Of a stretch of DNA of 64,000 nt, positions 21,338-33,085 are shown in pieces. This stretch comes from Helichrysum umbraculigerum. Its lineage: Eukaryota; Streptophyta; Magnoliopsida; Asterales; Asteraceae. The notes under the pieces are model-generated. The model saw only the letters and a program-made list of their open reading frames with translations. It searched no databases and was not told where the DNA came from. The stretch's first letter is position 1. Every line of letters starts with the position of its first letter. The position numbers were made by a program, and so were the translations under genes. The stretch is taken from positions 18,119,501 through 18,183,500 of the forward strand of contig CATIUR010000001.1 of assembly GCA_949592205.1 (NCBI GenBank). The letters are read 5' to 3'.

Positions 21338-23875
21338 TGTAACACCTGCCTAATTAGGATAATTAATTATGCCTAATTGTTTGTAACTAGTTGTAATTAG
21401 TATGTAATAGGACTAATTACAGGCTCTATTTGTATATATATATAAGGTGATTTATATATATATGAGTGTACTTATGCGATTTGGATGAATCGTACGAATT
21501 AACCGGACGGAGTCCGACACAGTTATTTGGACGTTGGTGACAGAAATTAACTTAAATAATGAGAACGTACTTTTGTTATATAAAATACGCAACTGAACGG
21601 ACATTATTTACATATTATCACGACGACATTTTAAATAATACAACAAAACGTAATAAACACGACTTAAACACAAAATACATAATTCATTTAAAGATTTGAC
21701 AAAATAATTCGATAAAATTTATTTAACAAAACTTGTAATTAAAAATGGATAATTAATGTGAAAAATAAATATTTAACGTTTAAATGACGGAGAAAACGAA
21801 CACCGCACGGAGCCCGATCGCGGGGACTGAAAAATGGGAGGATAAACCTCCCCATTTTCCTTTTTCTTTCTCATTCTCCACTTCCCTCTTCTCTCTCTTT
21901 CTTTCTTTCTCTCTAAAAAGAAAACCCACCATCACCATTCAAAATTGCATAATACTACCACTAAACCCACTCGGATTTCCTCGCCCCTTGGGAATAAAAG
22001 CACCACCGCAACACGATCTACCATCCTATCTTTTTGGATTTTCAATCCGACACTTTGTAAGTTTCCGACAAATCCCGACATCTCTCGTTTTTGATCATTT
22101 TTACTTGTTTATGGTTTATAATGGCTTGTTATGTCCATTTTTGGGTTGGGTAAAAGATTTGGACCCAACGGAAACCGGGAAACTCGTTTTCGACTAAATT
22201 TCCGGCCATCAGACCGCAACGTCGCACCTGGCCAGGGGCCTCTGCGACGTCGCGACCTACGTCGCACAAAAATCTCAACGTCGCACTAGCGACGCAGCCC
22301 ATTACGTCGCATTAACTTGCGGATGTCGCACGTAGCGACGTAGACTTTAACGTCGCAAACCGAACTAACGTCGCACTTAGCGACGCAACACCCTACGTCG
22401 CATTGAATTGCGAAGGTCGCATAATGCGACGCACACGTCCACGTCGCACCTTACGTCGCTTGCGACGTCGCACCCAACGTCGCATAAAACAGAACCCTGA
22501 AAACTCAGATTTTACTAAGTGTCGGAACCAGGATTTTACCACCTAATTTTACTCCAAATCCAGATTTCTGATACGTTTTCACTAAAGGAAAGTGGTAGCA
22601 ATAAAAATTTTCCAAGCTGACCTGGCAGCTCGACCCCAGCCAGGGGCTCTGCCCCTTGGACCCCGCTACCAGGGGCGCTGCCCCCGGACCCCCGTGTTTA
22701 GATGTCGTAAATACTTTTCACACTAAGTGTCGAACACTTACAAATAACGAAACCTGATTCAACGATACATATAATGATAACACTTTGAATCCTTATTACA
22801 AACCGTCACCAACGGGCCATACTTGTTTTCAAACTACAAACGGATTACTAAACAAACACTTGGACATAACGAGTTGTGTAGACAACTAGACTAGATGGTC
22901 TTGCGAGACATCTACTTACTTGACTTTATATGTTTAGGCATTTAAAGGTTACGGGTTCGGAGAACCTACTCACTACTTACTGAATTCCACCGCTTACTAC
23001 TCGACTCAGGTGAGTCTTACGGCCCCACTTTTACTGTTTTATCTTATTGGGGGAGAAACATGCAACTGCTTTTCTTTGAACACAAGTACTAGAACTGTTT
23101 ACTATACCAAACGGAATTGCATGAGTTTACTTACAAACAGAAGTCTCTCCATCATATATCGTTAGTTATGGACTTAAGCGCGAACACTAGTTAATGGATC
23201 CATTAGGGAAATGACCCTCCCCACCCGGGGCAGTAGCGCTGCCACGTACTGATTTACACGTAGAAACGGGTGACTACTTATTCGTTACTGATGCTTGCTC
23301 AATTACGAGCATGTCACGGGAGCAAACTTAATACTTACGGGTTAAGCTTCGATTATGAGCCTCATGGAAACGATATAAACTTATTTAATTACATTTGCTG
23401 GATTGCAAATACTGGTTTTACGATTGCTGGATTGCAATTGCTGATTTTACGCCTACGGGCATTACTAATGAAATCTCGTGTTCAAAGCTGATATTACTTA
23501 CAAACCTGTGAGATTCACCAACCTTTTGGTTGACACTTTTTAGCATGTTTTCTCAGGTACCCGGATGGAGTAGGATTACTCCGGGATTTAGCTAGAGTCG
23601 CATGATTTCAACACAACTGCATTAACGGAGATTCTTAGCATTATCTTTTGTATATTACGATTATGTAATAGAATCTCCCGCTATACGCGTGGACTCTAGG
23701 GGAAACTACATTTTGTATACGAAAACACTAAGTTTTCAAACATTATACCTATGGAATGTAACTAATTTACAAACGTTGCATATAGATGTCGTTTGCTTTA
23801 TCTTTGTGCTGTGATATTTGATTAGTAACACCCCAAACTATGCTTCCGCAAATCATCAAATTTGGGGGTGTTACA
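21338..23875 (+). repeat. LTR 1 of element C
   Basis: TGTAACACC...GGTGTTACA. In order: AT-rich start, CT-rich leader (21880-21915), donor-like GTAAGTTTCCGACAA (22057-22071), GCGACGT array, GC cassette (22614-22694), ACTCAGGTGAGT (about 23001-23012), many small hairpins (for example AAGTGT-CGA-ACACTT, GGAGTA-GGAT-TACTCC), and a terminal hairpin (23825-23875). It differs from LTRs 2 and 3 at several shared positions near its start. Confidence 0.95.
22218..22485. repeat. ACGTCGC/GCGACGT palindromic array, element C LTR 1
   Basis: Roughly fifteen exact heptamers in both orientations plus one-base variants (GCGACGC, ATGTCGC), within about 270 bp. Confidence 0.9.
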
Positions 23876-23878
23876 GAT

Positions 23879-23896
23879 TGGTATCAGAGCCTAAGG
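23879..23896 (+). other. Primer-binding site, unit 1 of element C
   Basis: TGGTATCAGAGCCTAAGG, initiator tRNA-Met type, three bases after LTR 1. Confidence 0.94.
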
Positions 23897-24195
23897 TTAT
23901 AGTGAACTAGGTTGCATTTAGTGGGCCTAGACTATGACCGTTAGGCAGTATTCTTTTATTAGACATGACTGGTTCAGGAATTACAGCATACGACTTTAAT
24001 TTAACATAGCCTGATCAACTATGTACAATTAAGGAAAGATGATGTAAGGTCTGAAATAATTATGTTGAACGGGGATACGTTAGTTGACTCTGACCACGAG
24101 AGAACCGGACCATTACTTGATACGTGCTAGACACTAGGCTGAATATTATATACTTACATATATTCGCCTCGTCTTACTTACACTCTGCCACAGGA

Positions 24196-24708
24196 ATGGC
24201 AAACACACCACCTAATCCGTCACACTCTCACTCACATGGCTCACAAAACCCACGAGTAGCCAGGAGGAACATGAGGTCATCTCGAACCAGCCCCTATCCT
24301 GCTCATAACTCTCAAAACCCGGCACATCTCACGATGCCGGTATTGACTACCCAATTCCGCCGTCAGGAACAAAGGCTCAAAAGTCTTGAACAGGAACAAC
24401 ACCGAATGACCTACTTGCTTCGCCGAGCACTTGATCACATATCCCAACTCCAGCGAGAACAAGAGGATACCAACCTCTCTGTAAGCATAATTCAGGATTC
24501 CATGACCGCCGAATTAGGTGCGGATGAACTTGTAAGAAACCGACTAGAGGAATGTGAACAGCGTTCACATGAGACTGAGGATCACTCTCGAGCACTAACA
24601 CAACGACTGGCCTTGGTGGAAGACAACGCCAGGCAAACCAACAGACTAGCAGAAACCGTGGACCGCCTTGTCGCGCTGATGGAACAAATTAATCTACAGG
24701 AAGACTAG
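24196..24708 (+). CDS. Extra ORF upstream of gag, element C unit 1 (170 aa)
   Basis: Intact. I start it at ATG 24196 (MANTPPNPSHSHSHGSQ...) because this start is shared with element A; the frame is open 24 codons further upstream but that part is not conserved. Residues 1-45 are Ser/His/Pro-rich with RVARRN. About 55-165 is Gln/Glu/Arg/Leu-rich and should form coiled coils (QFRRQEQRLKSLEQEQHR). The C-terminus RLAETVDRLVALMEQINL matches element A. The ATG follows GCCACAGGA, an acceptor-like CAG. It ends 280 bp before gag. Function unknown. Confidence 0.78.
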   Translation: MANTPPNPSHSHSHGSQNPRVARRNMRSSRTSPYPAHNSQNPAHLTMPVLTTQFRRQEQRLKSLEQEQHRMTYLLRRALDHISQLQREQEDTNLSVSIIQDSMTAELGADELVRNRLEECEQRSHETEDHSRALTQRLALVEDNARQTNRLAETVDRLVALMEQINLQED

Positions 24709-24988
24709 TGTAGTCCTTGTCTTGTAATCTATCTCGTAATCTTTTGACTACCTAGCACTACTCTATAAACTAGTCGGATGTAACAATTCCCGACACCTTT
24801 AGTAATATCTCTGTAGGATGTAACCTTTGAACTCGCATTATCCATCAAATATTCCTTGTTATTTCAACTCATATAAATTGTCATTTTCCATATGATGTTA
24901 TGTATTACTGCTTTTGTACATGTACATCTGTGACAATTACAAGTTCCTACAAAATCTCATGTATTTTCATTTATTTTATTGAAGAATC

Positions 24989-27900
24989 ATGCCGCCAAAG
25001 ACAAGACCATACACAGATGCCCAGATTACCTCCCTTATAACCCAGGCTGTTACTGAAGCCTTGGCTCGGAATACTCCACCAAGTTCCACGAGGAACAGCG
25101 ATGCCGCTGAAACCCCTGCTGCTAAACCTTGTTCTTACAAGGACTTCCAGAACTGCAAACCCCTAAACTTTGCAGGTACTGAGGGAGCTATCGATCTAGT
25201 ACGCTGGATCGAGAAAGTTGAGTCTGTATTTCTGATCTGCAACTGTGCGGAGGGAGACAAAGTTAAGTTCTCCGTTAGTACTTTTACTGACACCGCACTC
25301 ACCTGGTGGAACACATATGCCCAGACTGTGGGTGTTGCTAATGCTTACAAACTCCCGTGGGAGGAGTTGAAGAAGATGTTGAGGGGCGAGTATTGCCCCA
25401 GGGATGAATTGAAACAACTAGAAGTGGAATTCTGGAACCACAAGATGCAGGGTGATGACATCACCGGATACACAAACCGTTTCCACCAACTGGCACTTCT
25501 GTGCCCCACCATGGTCGATCCTGAGTGCAAGAGGATCGAGAAATTTGTTGATGGTCTTCCTGAGAGACTCCAAGACCTGGTAACTACTTCCAAACCGGGT
25601 ACTATTCAGAGCGCCATCCGTATGGCCCATGAACTAACGGCAAATTCTGTCCGCCGTGGCACAACTTCAACCCCATCTGCAAACAACAAACGCAAGTGGG
25701 AAGGAAACCCCAATTCATCCAACCAAACCTCCAACAAAAAGCCTGAGTACATTAAGGCTTATTCATCTGGAAGTTCGGAGAAGAAAGGGTACAGCGGGAG
25801 CAGACCCTACTGTCCCAAATGCAACCGCCACCATGACGGTTCTTGCCCTTGCTCCAACTGCAAACGGTTCGGGCATCTAGCCAAGGATTGCCGAACGAAC
25901 ATTCCTACTCCCAACACCAATGCACCAAAGGCCTGCTTTGGGTGCGGAAATACAGGGCATTTCAAGAAAGATTGCCCAAAGCTGAAAAACAACAACAACA
26001 ACCCTGCTCGCGGCAGATCATTCGTTATCAAGGCTGGGGAAGCTAGACAAGACCCGAACGTCGTGACGGGTACGTTCCTTCTCAACGACCTTACTGCTTC
26101 TGTGTTATTTGATACCGGTGCCGATAGAAGCTTCATTTCTGAGAAGTTTAGCCCTTTACTTGACATTACTCCCACTGCCTTAGATGCTAAATACATTGTA
26201 GAATTAGCTAACGGCAAACTGATTGAGACTGATAGCATCATACACAACTGTACACTTAACCTCACGAACGAAACGTTTCCCATTGATTTAATCCCTGTCG
26301 AGATCGGTAGCTTCGATATTATTGTCGGTATGGATTGGTTGTCCAAGCACCGAGCTGAAATCATCTGTCATGACAAACTCGTTCGCATACCTCTTGTCTC
26401 CGGTGGAACCTTAGTCCTACAAGGGGAGTCCGGCAGACGGAATCTGAATATTGTATCCTGTCTGAAAACTAGAAATTATCTACGAAAAGGGTATCAAGCC
26501 ATCCTCGCACATGTAACGGAGAAGAAGTCGGAGGAGAAGCGACTTGAGGATGTTCCAATCGTGCGGGATTTCCCGGAAGTCTTTCCTGAAGACTTGCCCG
26601 GACTTCCGCCACCTAGACAAGTTGAATTTCAAATCGAACTTGTGCCCGGAGCTGCACCCGTGGCACGAGCCCCTTACCGTTTAGCACCATCCGAAATGCA
26701 GGAGTTGTCTAACCAACTATAGGAACTCCTGGACAGAGGATTCATTCGACCAAGTTCCTCGCCTTGGGGAGCTCCGGTCTTATTCGTGAAAAAGAAAGAT
26801 GGATCTTTCCGCATTGTATCGATTACCGAGAGCTGAATAAGCTAACCATAAAGAATCGGTATCCACTTCCTAGAATCGATGACCTATTTGACCAACTCCA
26901 GGGATCGAGTGTTTACTCAAAGATTGATCTACGGTCGGGTTATCATCAACTCCGAGTCCGTGACAATGATATCCCAAAGACAGCTTTCCGAACTCGTTAT
27001 GGGCATTACCAATTCCAAGTGATGCCATTCGGTTTAACCAACGCACCGGCCGTATTCATGGACCTTATGAATCGGGTGTGCAAACCATATCTTGACAAAT
27101 TCGTCATTGTTTTCATCGACGATATTCTGATTTACTCTCGCAACGAGCAGGAACATGCTCAACATCTGAAAACCATTCTAGGACTTCTGAAACACGAAGA
27201 GTTATATGCCAAATTCTCTAAGTGTGAGTTCTGGATTCGAACCGTTCAATTCCTCGGGCACGTGATTGACAGCCAAGGAATTCATGTTGATCCCGCCAAG
27301 ATTGAAGCAATCAAGGGCTGGGAGTCACCGACCACTCCAACCGAAGTGAGACAATTCTTAGGTCTTGCTGGTTATTACCGCCGATTCATCGAAAACTTTT
27401 CAAGAATAGCTGTTCCCCTAACCAAGCTGACTCAGAAAGATAAGAAGTTCGATTGGACTGATAAACAAGAGTCAGCCTTCTAGCTATTGAAAAACAAACT
27501 TTGCAGTGCACCAATCTTGTCCTTACCCGAAGGCACCGACGATTTCGTAGTTTACTGCGACGCCTCACACCAAGGACTTGGTTGTGTGCTAATGCAACGG
27601 GAAAAAGTCATTGCCTATGCCTCACGACAACTGAAAATCCACGAGAAAAACTATACGACCCACGACCTTGAGTTAGGTGCTGTGGTCTTCGCATTGAAAA
27701 TCTGGAGACATTATCTCTACGGTACGAAAAGCACTATCTTTACCGATCACAAAAGTCTCCAACACATATTCGATCAGAAAGATCTAAACATGAGGCAACG
27801 TCGCTGGGTCGAGTTACTTAGTGACTACGACTGCGAGATCAAATACCATCCGGGCAAGGCTAACATAGTTGCCGATGCCGTAAGCCGAAAAGAACGAGTG

Positions 27901-29400
27901 AAACCCCTTCGAGTCCGAGCACTTTCTATGACAATTCGTAACGAGCTTCCTGCTCAAATCCTTACCGCTCAACTCGAAGCAATCAACGATGAAAACTTGA
28001 AAAATGAAGCCTTGCGAGGCTTGGATAAACAATTCGAAATCAAACCCGATGGAACTCGATACTTCTCTAACCGGGTGTGGTTACCCAAATTCGGAAACTT
28101 GCGAGATTTGGTGATGGCTGAAGCTCACAAATCTCGATACTCTATACATCCTGGTTCTGACAAGATGTATCACGACGTCAAAGGGTTGTATTGGTGGCCT
28201 AACATGAAAGCTGACATCGCCTTGTACGTCAGTAAATGCCTAACCTGTTCCAAAGTCAAGGCCGAACACCAAAGACCCTCGGGGTTGCTCCAACAACCTG
28301 AAATTCCTCAATGGAAATGGGAACAGATTTCCATGGACTTCATTACCAAACTACCGAAAACTTCGAGTGGTTGCGATACCATTTGGGTGATCGTGGACCA
28401 TCTCACGAAATCTGCTCATTTCCTGGCCATCAAGGAAACCGACAAGATGGAGCGTCTGACTCGCATCTATGTCAAAGAAATCATCTCGCGACATGGTGTA
28501 CCTATCTCGATCATCTCGGATAGGGACAGCCGTTTTACTTCTAACTTTTGGCAATCACTACAGAAATCTCTTGGTACTCGTCTGGATATGAGTACTGCTT
28601 ATCACCCGCAAACAGATGGCCAAAGCGAGCGAACTATTCAAACACTGGAGGATATGTTACGAGCCTGCGTAGTTGACTTCGGTACTTCTTGGGAAAATCA
28701 CTTACCGTTGTGCGAATTCTCGTACAATAACAGTTACCATACCAGCATAAAGGCTGCACCCTTCGAGGCACTTTACGGGCGTAAGTGCCGATCACCTGTC
28801 TGTTGGACTGAGTTAGGAGATTCCCAACTCACGGGTCCAGATATTATTCATGAAACTACTGAGAAAATCATCGGTATTCAAAACCGGCTGAAAGCCGCAC
28901 GTGATCGTCAGAAAAGTTATGCTGACGTGAGACGCAAACACCTTGAGTTCCAGGTAGAGGACAAGGTACTTCTCAAAGTGGCACCGTGGAAGGGTGTCAT
29001 TCGATTCGGAAAGCGAGGCAAACTAAATCCTAGATACATCGGACCGTTCGAAATCCTTGAAAGGATTGGTCCAGTGGCATACCGCCTGCAACTTCCTACT
29101 GAACTTAGCAGCGTTCACAACACATTCCACATTTCTAACCTGAAGAAATGTCTGTCTGACGAGACACTGAATTTACCGCTCGACGAAATCCAAATCGATG
29201 ATAAACTTCATTTTGTCGAGGAACCTATGGAAATCATGGACCGAGAGGTCAAGCAATTGAAACAGAGTCGTATTTCCATTGTAAAAGTCAGGTGGAATTC
29301 TAGGCGTGGCCCGGAGTTCACCTGGGAACGGGAAGACAAAATGCGACAGAAATACCCACATCTCTTCCCAGATAACGCACCGTCCGTGCACTCGAGCTAA
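24989..29400 (+). pseudogene. gag-pol of element C unit 1 (two amber stops, one frameshift)
   Basis: Start ATG 24989 (MPPKTRPYTDAQ). Domains: gag about 40-235; CCHC knuckles near 288 (CSNCKRFGHLAKDC) and 316 (CFGCGNTGHFKKDC); aspartic protease DTGA near 375; RT from about 560 with FIDD near 709; RNase H (YCDAS near 857); integrase with HHCC (1045-1090) and D,D,E near 1116, 1177 and 1214; GPF motif near 1352; chromodomain-like tail (VRWNSRRGPEFTWERE) at about 1425-1455. Defects: TAG at 26720-26722 (Gln codon), a one-base deletion at 26814/26815 beside the RT motif IDYREL, and TAG at 27481-27483 before RNase H. The last is also in unit 2. From 27484 the frame is open to TAA at 29398-29400. Confidence 0.95.
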
Positions 29401-29420
29401 TTTCGGGACGAAATTTCTTT

Positions 29421-29433
29421 AACAAGGGGAGAA
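29421..29433 (+). other. Polypurine tract, unit 1 of element C
   Basis: AACAAGGGGAGAA directly before LTR 2, 20 bp after the pol stop. Confidence 0.88.
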
Positions 29434-31972
29434 TGTAACACCTGCCTAATTAGGATATTAATTATGCCTAATTGTTTGTAACTAGTTGTAATTAGTATGT
29501 AATATGACTAATTACAGGCTCTAATTGTATATATATATATAAGGTGATTTATATATATATGAGTGTACTTATGCGATTTGGATGAATCGTACGAATTAAC
29601 CGGACGGAGTCCGACACAGTTATTTGGACGTTGGTGACAGAAATTAACTTAAATAATGAGAACGTATTTTTGTTATATAAAATACGCAACTGAACGGACA
29701 TTATTTACATATTATCACGACGACATTTTAAATAATACAACAAAACGTAATAAACACGACTTAAACACAAAATACATAATTCATTTAAAGATTTGACAAA
29801 ATAATTCGATAAAATTTATTTAACAAAACTTGTAATTAAAAATGGATAATTAATGTGAAAAATAAATATTTAACGTTTAAATGACGGAGAAAACGAACAC
29901 CGCACGGAGCCCGATCGCGGGGACTGAAAAATGGGAGGATAAACCTCCCCATTTTCCTTTTTCTTTCTCATTCTCCACTTCCCTCTTCTCTCTCTTTCTT
30001 TCTTTCTCTCTAAAAAGAAAACCCACCATCACCATTCAAAATTGCATAATACTACCACTAAACCCACTCGGATTTCCTCGCCCCTTGGGAATAAAAGCAC
30101 CACCGCAACACGATCTACCATCCTATCTTTTTGGATTTTCAATCCGACACTTTGTAAGTTTCCGACAAATCCCGACATCTCTCGTTTTTGATCATTTTTA
30201 CTTGTTTATGGTTTATAATGGCTTGTTATGTCCATTTTTGGGTTGGGTAAAAGATTTGGACCCAACGGAAACCGGGAAACTCGTTTTCGACTAAATTTCC
30301 GGCCATCAGACCGCAACGTCGCACCTGGCCAGGGGCCTCTGCGACGTCGCGACCTACGTCGCACAAAAATCTCAACGTCGCACTAGCGACGCAGCCCATT
30401 ACGTCGCATTAACTTGCGGATGTCGCACGTAGCGACGTAGACTTTAACGTCGCAAACCGAACTAACGTCGCACTTAGCGACGCAACACCCTACGTCGCAT
30501 TGAATTGCGAAGGTCGCATAATGCGACGCACACGTCCACGTCGCACCTTACGTCGCTTGCGACGTCGCACCCAACGTCGCATAAAACAGAACCCTGAAAA
30601 CTCAGATTTTACTAAGTGTCGGAACCAGGATTTTACCACCTAATTTTACTCCAAATCCAGATTTCTGATACGTTTTCACTAAAGGAAAGTGGTAGGAATA
30701 AAAATTTTCCAAGCTGACCTGGCAGCTCGACCCCAGCCAGGGGCTCTGCCCCTTGGACCCCGCTACCAGGGGCGCTGCCCCCGGACCCCCGTGTTTAGAT
30801 GTCGTAAATACTTTTCACACTAAGTGTCGAACACTTACAAATAACGAAACCTGATTCAACGATACATATAATGATAACACTTTGAATCCTTATTACAAAC
30901 CGTTACCAACGGGCCATACTTGTTTTCAAACTACAAACGGATTACTAAACAAACACTTGGACATAACGAGTTGTGTAGACAACTAGACTAGATGGTCTTG
31001 CGAGACATCTACTTACTTGACTTTATATGTTTAGGCATTTAAAGGTTACGGGTTCGGAGAACCTACTCACTACTTACTGAATTCCACCGCTTACTACTCG
31101 ACTCAGGTGAGTCTTACGGCCCCACTTTTACTGTTTTATCTTATTGGGGGAGAAACATGCAACTGCTTTTCTTTGAACACAAATACTAGAACTGTTTACT
31201 ATACCAAACGGAATTGCATGAGTTTACTTACAAACAGAAGTCTCTCCATCATATATCGTTAGTTATGGACTTAAGCGTGAACACTAGTTAATGGATCCAT
31301 TAGGGAAATGACCCTCCCCACCCGGGGCAGTAGCGCTGCCACGTACTGATTTACACGTAGAAACGGGTGACTACTTATTCGTTACTGATGCTTGCTCAAT
31401 TACGAGCATGTCACGGGAGCAAACTTAATACTTACGGGTTAAGCTTCGATTATGAGCCTCATGGCAACGGTATAAACTTATTTAATTACATTTGCTGGAT
31501 TGCAAATACTGGTTTTACGATTGCTGGATTGCAATTGCTGATTTTACGCCTACGGGCATTACTAATGAAATCTCGTGTTCAAAGCTGATATTACTTACAA
31601 ACCTGTGAGATTCACCAACCTTTTGGTTGACACTTTTTAGCATGTTTTCTCAGGTACCCGGATGGAGTAGGATTACTCCGGGATTTAGCTAGAGTCGCAT
31701 GATTTCAACACAACTGCATTAACGGAGATTCTTAGCATTATCTTTTGTATATTACGATTATGTAATAGAATCTCCCGCTATACGCGTGGACTCTAGGGGA
31801 AACTACATTTTGTATACGAAAACACTAAGTTTTCAAACATTATACCTATGGAATGTAACTAATTTACAAACGTTGCATATAGATGTCGTTTGCTTTATCT
31901 TTGTGCTGTGATATTTGATTAGTAACACCCCAAACTATGCTTCCGCAAATCATCAAATTTGGGGGTGTTACA
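29434..31972 (+). repeat. LTR 2 (middle) of element C
   Basis: Near-identical to LTR 3 over its first 2 kb. It acts as 3' LTR of unit 1 and 5' LTR of unit 2. No target duplication flanks it; the PPT of unit 1 and PBS of unit 2 abut it instead. Confidence 0.95.
30315..30582. repeat. ACGTCGC/GCGACGT palindromic array, element C LTR 2
   Basis: Copy of 22218-22485; I see no difference by eye. Confidence 0.9.
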
Positions 31973-31975
31973 GAT

Positions 31976-31993
31976 TGGTATCAGAGCCTAAGG
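31976..31993 (+). other. Primer-binding site, unit 2 of element C
   Basis: TGGTATCAGAGCCTAAGG, three bases after LTR 2. Confidence 0.94.
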
Positions 31994-32292
31994 TTATAGT
32001 GAACTAGGTTGCATTTAGTGGGCCTAGACTATGACCGTTAGGCAGTATTCTTTTATTAGACATGACTGGTTCAGGAATTACAGCATACGACTTTAATTTA
32101 ACATAGCCTGATCAACTATGTACAATTAAGGAAAGATGATGTAAGGTCTGAAATAATTATGTTGAACGGGGATACGTTAGTTGACTCTGACCACGAGAGA
32201 ACCGGACCATTACTTGATACGTGCTAGACACTAGGCTGAATATTATATACTTACATATATTCGCCTCGTCTTACTTACACTCTGCCACAGGA

Positions 32293-32805
32293 ATGGCAAA
32301 CACACCACCTAATCCGTCACACTCTCACTCACATGGCTCACAAAACCCACGAGTAGCCAGGAGGAACATGAGGTCATCTCGAACCAGCCCCTATCCTGCT
32401 CATAACTCTCAAAACCCGGCACATCTCACGATGCCGATATTGACTACCCAATTCCGCCGTCAGGAACAAAGGCTCAAAAGTCTTGAACAGGAACAACACC
32501 GAATGACCTACTTGCTTCGCCGAGCACTTGATCACATATCCCAACTCCAGCGAGAACAAGAGGATACCAACCTCTCTGTAAGCATAATTCAGGATTCCAT
32601 GACCGCCGAATTAGGTGCGGATGAACTTGTAAGAAACCGACTAGAGGAATGTGAACAGCGTTCACATGAGACTGAGGATCACTCTCGAGCACTAACACAA
32701 CGACTGGCCTTGGTGGAAGACAACGCCAGGCAAACCAACAGACTAGCAGAAACCGTGGACCGCCTTGTCGCGCTGATGGAACAAATTAATCTACAGGAAG
32801 ACTAG
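32293..32805 (+). CDS. Extra ORF upstream of gag, element C unit 2 (170 aa)
   Basis: Same ORF as 24196-24708 with one amino-acid change that I can see (Val to Ile in MPVLTTQ). It stays intact although the gag-pol next to it has three or more defects. With so few changes overall this is only mild evidence for constraint. Same acceptor-like CAG before the ATG. Confidence 0.78.
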   Translation: MANTPPNPSHSHSHGSQNPRVARRNMRSSRTSPYPAHNSQNPAHLTMPILTTQFRRQEQRLKSLEQEQHRMTYLLRRALDHISQLQREQEDTNLSVSIIQDSMTAELGADELVRNRLEECEQRSHETEDHSRALTQRLALVEDNARQTNRLAETVDRLVALMEQINLQED

Positions 32806-33085
32806 TGTAGTCCTTGTCTTGTAATCTATCTCGTAATCTTTTGACTACCTAGCACTACTCTATAAACTAGTCGGATGTAACAATTCCCGACACCTTTAGT
32901 AATATCTCTGTAGGATGTAACCTTTGAACTCGCATTATCCATCAAATATTCCTTGTTATTTCAACTCATATAAATTGTCATTTTCCATATGATGTTATGT
33001 ATTACTGCTTTTGTACATGTACATCTGTGACAATTACAAGTTCCTACAAAATCTCATGTATTTTCATTTATTTTATTGAAGAATC

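Noticed and set aside
21784..22197. 137-codon frame repeated in all three LTRs of element C
   Set aside because: Covers the CT-rich leader and donor-like site of the LTR; three copies only reflect three LTRs, and no counterpart exists in A, B or D.
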